64,000 nucleotides of DNA from Diplolepis rosae (taxonomy: Eukaryota; Arthropoda; Insecta; Hymenoptera; Diplolepididae): positions 2,604,001 through 2,668,000 of the forward strand of contig JAPYXD010000744.1 of assembly GCA_030998225.1 (NCBI GenBank), read 5' to 3'. The notes under the pieces are model-generated. The model worked only from the letters and a program-made list of their open reading frames with translations, was not told where the DNA came from and did not search any database. Made by a program: the position numbers and the translations under genes. Numbering within the stretch: the stretch's first letter is position 1; the number at the start of each line of letters is the position of its first letter. Shown here one piece after another: positions 57,004 to 64,000 of the stretch.

Positions 57004-57836
57004 CCTCCCCTCGGACTCGTACCTTGACGAAGTCCTTCTCTTGGCTATGCCAAAACAGGACGGGTGGGGAGGCTTAGCAGACGGCCCTCAGGTCATGGAG
57101 GTTTTAGTGTCCCGATGAATCGGTGAACAAATGTTCTATAGACGGGCATCTTCCCATTGCGTGAAGGGTGCCCTATAAACGGGTTTATCCCAGGTTGAGA
57201 GTGGGGAACGCTATAAACGCGTCTATCCCCATGCATGGAGAAGGATGTATGCCCCAAATAGCGGCGCTGAGAGTGAGTTTGTGAGTGCTTGTGAGGAATG
57301 AGTGAAGTGAACGAATGACAGCGCCGCATGACTGTGATATGTGTCCTGAATGTGAGAGGAGAACCTATAGACGGTCTCCCTCTTGAAAGAGGCTAAGAGT
57401 GAATTGGTGTATGGAATCTCCTGGGGGACACTACAAACCCTCCGCAGTCTGTGACCAAGAACAGTCCAAACGATCGTTTCCGTATGGCATCCCACTGGGA
57501 GTGCTTCGTCTCCGAGTGGTGTCTTCCCCGGCCCACGAGGAAGCGAGGCTGCTGTGAGCCTAGCTCTGCCGAGGTGGTGTGCCATGCGGGATCAGAAGCC
57601 AGCCCCTTCGGGACCTTGATCAGGTAGTGCGTATTGAACACAGGTGTCGGAGCCTGTGTTGCCTCGAGCGAGTCCGGTCTGTCCGTGTATTCCGGGACCG
57701 GCTAAGCGGAGGTTGGGCCTCAGGGTACTGGGGTAGGACTTCGGTCCGAGGGTACACCCGTTCCCAACTATTCCGACCCGCTCCTCTACGCACGATGCGC
57801 TGGTAAAAATGATTTATAGAAAAAAATTCTGAAGCG

Positions 57837-58690
57837 GTGGGGAATACAGATTCGGGTGCTTCTTCGGGAGCTGAGGGATGGAAGGACGCCCTTCAGCTCC
57901 TGAAGGAGCAAAACGATAAAATGGAAAAATTGGCGAGGGCTCTCAGCGTCATCCAGCAGGGTATGCTGAGAAATAACCCTCGCCACGTAACAGATAGTGT
58001 GAATGAGGCCACTGAGGTGTTGGGCGGAATGCTCAACACCCATAAGTGCCTCCTAGAAAGCGGGGTGAGAATCCAAAAAAAAATGGAATCCCACCCCGCC
58101 ATGAAGAAATTGTGGATCTTTCAGAGACCAGGCTCGGCGTCTATGGGAGATACCCCAAAAAATCAGGTGAAGGGGGAGAAGAGATCCGCGCCCTGCCCCC
58201 CTCTGGAAAAAACTCCTAAGAGGGGAAAGGGTGGCTCTTCGCCCTCTTATGCCGAGGTGGCCACGAGTCAGCCCCCGAATAAAGAAGGGGACTGGCATGC
58301 GGTCACAAAAAAAAAGAGAAAAAAAAAGAAAAGAAGTTAAAGAAAAAAAAAAAGAAGAAGAAGGAAAAAAGGAGAAAAGGGCGGTGGACCCTGCGCGAAA
58401 AACGCAGGGGGCCACCGCCACTCCTAAGTCAAAGCGCTCTACGCCCGCCAGGTCGGGCGACGCCATCAAGGTGTCGGCGAAGGACGGCCAGTCCTACGCC
58501 GACATCTTGAAGGAAATGAAGGCGAAAGTCGACCCCCGGAAGGCAGGACTTGAGGTCCTGTCCATCCGGAGGACCAGGAAGGAAGAAGTCCTTCTGGTCC
58601 TCAAAAAGGGGGGAGATGTTTCGGCCTTCCGCAAGGAGCTGGACCGGGCGGTCGGCGAGAGGGCAGAGATTTCGGCCCGCCTAGATAGGA
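57837..58690 (+). pseudogene. LINE ORF1 (gag-like), frameshifted and truncated
   Basis: Starts MGNTDSGASSGAEGW with a helical region. It changes frame in the A-rich stretch at about 58,305-58,365 and continues as SYADILKEMKAKV ... VLLVLKKGGDVSAFRKEL to about 58,690. The zinc knuckles normally found at the ORF1 end in this clade are absent, because the frame passes directly into endonuclease sequence. ORF1 proteins bind element RNA. Confidence 0.7.
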
Positions 58691-61309
58691 GGGGAATCTT
58701 GGTTGGCGAGATGGTCGCTAGGAACGACCTGATCGTCTTGAATCAGGGCGGGGATTTCACGTTCAGACGAGGAGCGGGAGGGTCAATAATTGACCTCACG
58801 ATTGCCGCACCTCGCCTCGCTTCAAGGATACGCGACTGGTCGGTCCTCGAGGTAATAACCTTGAGTGACCACCGGTGCAACGAATTTAGTCTAGAACAAG
58901 GGTGTCTAGCGATGGAAAAGGGTAGGGGCGGCGAAAGAAGGAGCCCCTCCTGGAACACGAGACGACTCAGCAGGGAAAGACTTCGCGAACACCTCGAAGA
59001 AACCAGGCTCATCGATGAGCTTGGTTGGGTCTGCCCTGCTGGGTCGCTTGAAGCTGCTGTGCGCTCGGTGAGGCAGAAGGTGGTCGCGGCTTGTGACTAC
59101 TCGATGCCTCGCCGTAAGCGCAGACAAGCCAAGGGTTCGATGTACTGGTGGAACGACCAGTTGGCAGCCCTACGTCGAGAATGCCTCGCAGCGCGGCGAA
59201 AATTCACCCGTTCATAGGGGGATGCTACGCTGCACGAGGCATGGAAAGGGGCAAAAACAGCTTTGAGGCGAGGCATAAAGAAAAGCCGACTTCAATGCTG
59301 GAAAGACTTGATCGGTGAGGTCGAGAAGGACCCATGGGGTCTCGCCTTCAAAATAGTCACCAAGAGATTGGTGGCTAGAAGAAAGACCCCGGGCCTGGAT
59401 AATCCCGATCGAGTCAAGTACATTGTGCGAAGCTTGTTCCCACACGTGGAGCCGTTCCAAAGACAGGACCGAAGTTCCTGCGTGGTCCGGCGCGAGGAAC
59501 TCTTCACTCTCGAAGAACTAAAGAGAGCGGGTTGAAGGCTTAAGGCAAACACAGCGCCGGGTATCGACGGGGTGCCGAACGAGATCCTCAAAGAGGTGAT
59601 CGGGGCATACCCGGAGATCCTCCTAGAAGCCTTTAACTCCTGTCTTCGGAAGGGGAGGTTCCTCGCGGATTGGAAGAGGCAGAGGTTGGTCCTGCTGAGG
59701 AAGGGCAACAAACCTCTAGCCGTTGCCTCGTCGTATAGACCAATATGCTTATTGGATACGATGGGGAAGCTTCTGGAGGAGTTGATTCTACAACGGCTTC
59801 AGGCTCTCTTGGTCGGGGAGAACGGGCTCTCGGAAAACCAGTTCGGATTCAGGATAGGCAGGTCCACTGTGGACGCCATCCAAGCTGTGGTTAACATCGC
59901 CACAAATGCAAGAAAAGGAACTGGTAAGCGTAAGGGATTCTGTGCGTTGATTAGCATTGACATACGCAATGCGTTCAATACCGCGAGATGGGACATCTGC
60001 ATGGAGGCGATGATGCGGAAAAAGGTTCCAGACTACATGTTGCGAATGATAGATAACTATCTGAGCGACAGGTGGGTGATATACGAGGGCGACAAGTGGT
60101 CTCTTCAAGAAGAGATGACATGTGGCGCTCCTCAAGGGTCGCGGGTGGGTCCACTCGTTTGGAACGTCATGTACGATGACTTTCTGCGCATGGACCTACC
60201 TGCTGGAACGAGCATCGTCGGCTTCGCGGATGACACACTTGTCGTGTGCGCCGCTGACGACGTCGGAATCCTAGAGCTGAGGATCAATGAAAGTCTGTGG
60301 CGGGCGAAACGCTGGTTGGATGGCAGAGGCCTTAAAATGGCCCCTGAGAAAACCGAGGCTTTGCTCGTTACGGACAGGAGATCCTTCCAATATCCGAGGA
60401 TCGTTCTCGGAGAGCATGAAGTCGAGTGGAAAACAAGCATTAAGTACCTGGGGGTGCAGCTGGATCGTAGGCTTAGCTTTGGCGAACACCTAAAGATCGC
60501 AGCTGCCAAAGCCATCCAATGTGGAGCGAATTTGGCCCGGCTTATGCCAAACATTGGTGGACCCAGGGAAGCGAAAAGAAGATTGGTGGCGAGCGTGGTC
60601 CATTCGAAGCTGCTTTATGCAGCTCCGGTCTGGGTCAATGCCTTGCAAAACCATGCTATCCAGAAGAAGCTGTTCTCGGCGCAGAGACTTGTCGCGCTGA
60701 GAATAGTTTCGGCATATAGAACTATCTCGACGAGCGCTGCGCTGGTCCTGGCACGCGTCCCGCCTATAGATTTATTGGCGGAGGAAAGGAAAGAGACCTT
60801 TCAGCTTCGCAAGGAGCTTACCTGCGCAGACCTGCAGGAAATCGCTCGCGCGAAGGAGGCCATCCGCAAGGATGGAAGGCGCAGACTCGCCGAGAAATGG
60901 CAGATGAGATGGCATGGTGAGCAGACAGGGAGATGGACCTACCGCCTGATCCCGGAGCTCGCCACCTGGCTGAACAGAAAGCACGGGGAAGTCGGCTTTT
61001 ACTTGGCACAAGCGCTCTCGGGCCATGGCTGTTTTAACGCGTACCTGAGGCGCTTTAAGAAGAGAGACGAGGAGACGTGTTGCTACTGCGATTTCCCGGT
61101 GGATAACGCAGAGCACGCACTCTTCGTCTGCGAAAATGGCGTGTGGCTAGGGAGGTCCTCGGTCAGGCGGTGGGTTCCGAACTTACTCCTGACACGATGG
61201 TCCCTCTCATGCTCCAGTCTGAACGGTTCTGGACGCTCATCGAGTCATTCGTCACACTTGTGATGAAGACGAGAGAACTTGATGGGCGTCGAGAGCGAAA
61301 CAACGGGGA
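58691..61309 (+). pseudogene. LINE ORF2: partial endonuclease and reverse transcriptase
   Basis: Only the C-terminal part of the APE endonuclease remains (DLIVLNQGGDFTFRRG, SIIDLTIAAPRL, ITLSDH). RT follows with APGIDGVPNEIL, SSYRPICLLDTMGK, GAPQGSRVGPLVWN and the catalytic GFADDTLVV near 60,225. A C-terminal CCHC-type motif (CCYCDFPVDNAEHALFVC) precedes a late frameshift near 61,165. In-frame stops are TAG 59,215-59,217 and TGA 59,533-59,535. The family carries out target-primed reverse transcription; this copy cannot. Confidence 0.87.
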
Positions 61310-61669
61310 GGGCCAGTAGAAATCGCATCGGGGCCTGGACCCGCGGTCCTGCGTCTCGGGTAGACTTGGCTATCCGCGTCGTTCGGGTGTGGAATCTGTA
61401 TATTTTCTCCCCTGGGTGGCGCTGCTGGTCGGTTTGCCTAGTGGGCGTTTGGCCGCGGATGTAGGTTCCGAGCGAACGGATGACGGAAGAGTCGTACGCG
61501 ACTTTAATGGAACCAACCACCCGTGAAGTTTAAAGCCGAAAGGCGGTTCCGCGGGTGGTGTATTGGTTCGAGAGAGGGGTTTTTTTGGTTTTAACAGGTA
61601 TGCCTAGACCCGTCCTAGGAGAGTCCTGTACAACGTCTATAAAAGATTTTGCCATTTTTCCTCCTCACC
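61310..61669 (+). other. LINE 3' untranslated region
   Basis: GC-rich sequence from the end of ORF2 to the poly-A tail, with an inverted pair ACCACCCGTGAAGT / CGCGGGTGGTG near 61,515-61,560 that could form a 3' hairpin recognised by the RT. Confidence 0.55.
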
Positions 61670-61691
61670 AAAAAAAAAAAAAAAAAAAAAA

Positions 61692-61705
61692 AACCTCTTT
61701 AATCT
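61692..61705. repeat. LINE target-site duplication, 3' copy
   Basis: AACCTCTTTAATCT following the A tract. The first two A bases could belong to the tail. Confidence 0.88.
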
Positions 61706-62971
61706 AAATTTTTAGAAACTAATAAACAGCTACATAATTTTCAACCCAATTTTTTCAGAAACGTTGACGGGAAATTGTTTTGGCTCGTGGAATTCCCTAA
61801 CGCGAAACGCATTAAAAATATGATGGTAGTGGAAATAATCATTTGAACTGCGCATGCGTCTATTAAAATCCGATACTACTACACAAGATCTATAAAATCA
61901 AAATTGCCGGGACTAGCCGCGAAATATCAAGTGTAATGACTAGCACCGCAAACAACTACAATACTAGATTAGATTCGAGTGTACGCATAAAAACTCGTAT
62001 ACACACCGAACAGGCCGTGCAAACCTAATGGAAAGGTGGTGGATCGCTAGCAACTAGCGCCGCGTATATCCGTTCAAATGAACTACCATTATGTGTGCAC
62101 GTGTTAGTGCATATACATGCATACGTAGGTTCTTTAAATGTGTTACAGAGAATAATATATTCAAATATAATTAAAAGGAAATTGAAGATTTAACGCAAAA
62201 TTGTGATAATGTAATTCAAGAGTGAGAAGTTAATATCAACTCACTCTTGAATTACATTCTCACAATTTTGCCTTAAATCTTGGTTTGGTCGTAATGAGTA
62301 AAAATCAAAAATATCTGTAATTTGTATTTTTATTTTCAGAAAATATAGTTGCTCAGCACATTTTGCCTTAATTTTTGTACAACAAAATAATTTCTATTGA
62401 TGTCGTGGCCAAGAATAATTTAAAACCAATTTATATTAATTTCGTAGCAATGTGCCAATATAAAAATCTTTAAGCCATATTATGATTTCAGAGAGATGTT
62501 CATTCTGCATTAAGTCGTTATTTACATTTTTAGTTAAATTAGAAGACGGATGTCCTGCAGACTTATTAGGCCATAAAAGCTAATCTATCAAGCCATATCA
62601 GAGTTATTTTTTGTACCTCTGTTGATTTGAATTCCTTGCTTTTCCATAAGTTCGTACAGCGGCCTCGCTTTAAACCAGCAAAGTTCCTTCATCGTTTGGT
62701 CAATTTTTTATTGAGGTAACTTTGAAAATATCTTTGCAACTCCTAAGAAACATAAATAAAACAATTACAATTTGTTAAGAAAGACAATTAACTTAATTTG
62801 GCAAAATAATATGGATAATAATGCACCTTTTAAAAGTTCTATCGAGGCATTGATGCCGATTTAAAGCAATCGAGCGAACGAGCAATTTGTAGAAGTCCTA
62901 TAAAATGCGATGCCATATGACACTATATATATGTACTTGCATCTATATCTTCAGTAACATTTAGACAGAAG
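61706..62971. other. Intergenic stretch
   Basis: AT-rich apart from one hairpin; no gene seen. Confidence 0.5.
62185..62281. repeat. 42-bp-arm hairpin
   Basis: 62,185-62,226 is the inverse of 62,240-62,281 with two mismatches and a 13-nt loop. It could be a miRNA-like precursor or a tiny foldback MITE. Confidence 0.7.
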
Positions 62972-63727
62972 TACACTGCTGGTCGAAATTATTTGTTCAC
63001 TTGTTGTTTCAGCTATTCCTAAAGTGTCTTAATTTTTATAATAACAAGTTGAAATTTTTTTCCCTATCATAAATTAAAAGTTGATAAAATTTTGCATCTA
63101 ATGAGCATAAGTTTGAGACAAAATGTTAATTTTATAAAAAAATATTTCAAAAAGCGTGAAATTTCAATCATTCTGAAAAATATTGACAACTCTGAAATTA
63201 ATTAAGATTTCTAAAAGTTTTTGGTCTCATTTAAATGGTAGGTTTTCATAGTATTTTGCTAACTGATCAAGTTATTTTCAGATTTTTTTCCCTGGATTCT
63301 ACCCGGCGTCAAAAATGATACAAAAAGGTCATAAAATTTATAGATTACTGTCTTTATTTGAAATTTTTCGACTTTTTTGTATCATGTTTGACCCCAGGGT
63401 AGAATGCAAAAGAAAAATTCTAAAAATATCTTGATAAGTTAACAAAATACTATGAAGAGTAACCTTCAAAATGAGACCAAAAACGTTTAAAAATCCTAAT
63501 TAATTTCAGTGTTATTAATATTTTTCAAAAAGATCGAAATTTAACGTTTTTTTGCAATATATTCTTATAAAATTATCATTGTACCTTCAACTTGGGCTCA
63601 GAAGCAACATTTTATTCACTTCCATGCTATCATGGGAAAAGAAACTTCAACTTGTTATTATAAAAATTAAGACACTTTAAGAATAGCTAAAACAGCAGGT
63701 GAATAAATAATTTTTACCGGTAGTGTA
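62972..63727. mobile_element. Palindromic Tc1/mariner-type MITE
   Basis: Ends TACACTGCTGGTCGAAATT and the inverse form ending GGTAGTGTA, with TA at both borders. Most of the 756 bp is palindromic around a centre near 63,345. No transposase. Confidence 0.8.
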
Positions 63728-63817
63728 TAGACTAGTTTTTTAGTTTAGGTATCTCAAATAGGGCTCATATGTATAATATTTTATTTATTGTACTTACAAT
63801 TTAAGAAATAAAGATCA

Positions 63818-63846
63818 CTAATGAGGACTCTGATCAGAGTCGAAAA
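63818..63846 (+). ncRNA. Degenerate hammerhead-like core
   Basis: CTAATGAG, GACTC, TGATCA, GAGTC, GAAAA. It has the same architecture and flanking AGAAATAAA as 840-868, but a substitution in the first box (CTAATGA for CTGATGA) and in the second box (GAAAA for GAAAC), so it is probably inactive. Confidence 0.4.
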
Positions 63847-64000
63847 GTTTGAAATTGTATACAACATCATATGAAATTAAAAATATTGCTACTTACGTGA
63901 ACAAACTGCACGCTACTTTCTCCAAAGTCTCGTGTGCCTTCTCCAGGTTTTTCTACTTGGGGGATCAAAATTTCAAAGTCTCATGGGGAAGAAACAGTCG

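Larger units (their letters stand above)
57004..61691 (+). mobile_element. R1-clade non-LTR retrotransposon, internally deleted
   Basis: 4.7 kb bounded by a 14-bp duplication and a poly-A tail from 61,670. It is strikingly GC-rich against its surroundings. The 5' UTR (57,004-57,836) has spaced CTATA(A/G)ACG motifs at about 57,132, 57,171, 57,210 and 57,365. The duplication at both ends implies that the 5' end is complete as inserted. The insertion site is not rDNA, unlike R1 itself. Confidence 0.88.

Noticed and set aside
57093..57806. Several 75-120-codon frames in the LINE 5' UTR
   Set aside because: GC-rich sequence gives long chance frames on both strands; none matches LINE proteins.

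Overview
The window is AT-rich nuclear DNA from an arthropod, most likely an insect. It has small introns, a conserved ribosome-biogenesis gene, an animal Golgi glycosyltransferase, an R1-like LINE, Tc1/mariner-, hAT- and foldback-type elements and three Ty3/gypsy LTR retrotransposons. I cannot fix the insect order. There are no rRNA or tRNA genes, CRISPR arrays or operons.

Layout. 1-4,830: consecutive large inverted repeats, with a hammerhead-ribozyme-like core at 840-868. 5,012-6,759 (+): intact four-exon NIP7 (180 codons). 8,828-13,270 (-): intact nine-exon polypeptide N-acetylgalactosaminyltransferase (603 codons) with a 1-kb mariner-type MITE in intron 5. 14,620-52,733 (-): a BEN-domain gene whose last exon is split by a 35,270-bp insertion flanked by a perfect 11-bp duplication. 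A palindromic element also interrupts an earlier exon, and there is a 1-nt frameshift.

The 35-kb insertion is layered. Its outer shell is a foldback/MULE-like element with two 488-bp inverted arms (14,705-15,192 and 49,487-49,974). Its loop holds gypsy element A (15,196-24,172, + strand, proline-type primer site) abutting gypsy element B (24,173-49,479, - strand, probable leucine-type primer site). Gypsy element C (35,179-46,289, - strand, glycine-type primer site, 4-bp duplication CTAA) sits inside the leader of B. A hAT-type MITE with an 8-bp duplication lies in the 3' region of B. The LTR pairs of all three are about 99% identical or better, so the insertions are young, but every copy carries coding lesions.

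The most interesting signal is shared by A, B and C. Between RNase H and integrase, Pol carries a long linker ending in a domain that reads like a degenerate TARG1/OARD1-type ADP-ribose macro domain. C also has two AT-hook-like motifs and an acidic repeat there. In B and C an in-frame TAA sits at the same aligned position, right after the macro-like domain and just before the integrase zinc finger. A has one slightly further on.

52,800-56,000 holds GC-rich tandem repeats, a TIR MITE and a decayed DDE-type transposase gene. 57,004-61,691 is a GC-rich R1-clade LINE with poly-A tail and 14-bp target duplication. It is internally deleted so that ORF1 is joined to the end of the endonuclease. The right edge has a long palindromic Tc1-like element (62,972-63,727) and a second, mutated hammerhead-like core (63,818-63,846).
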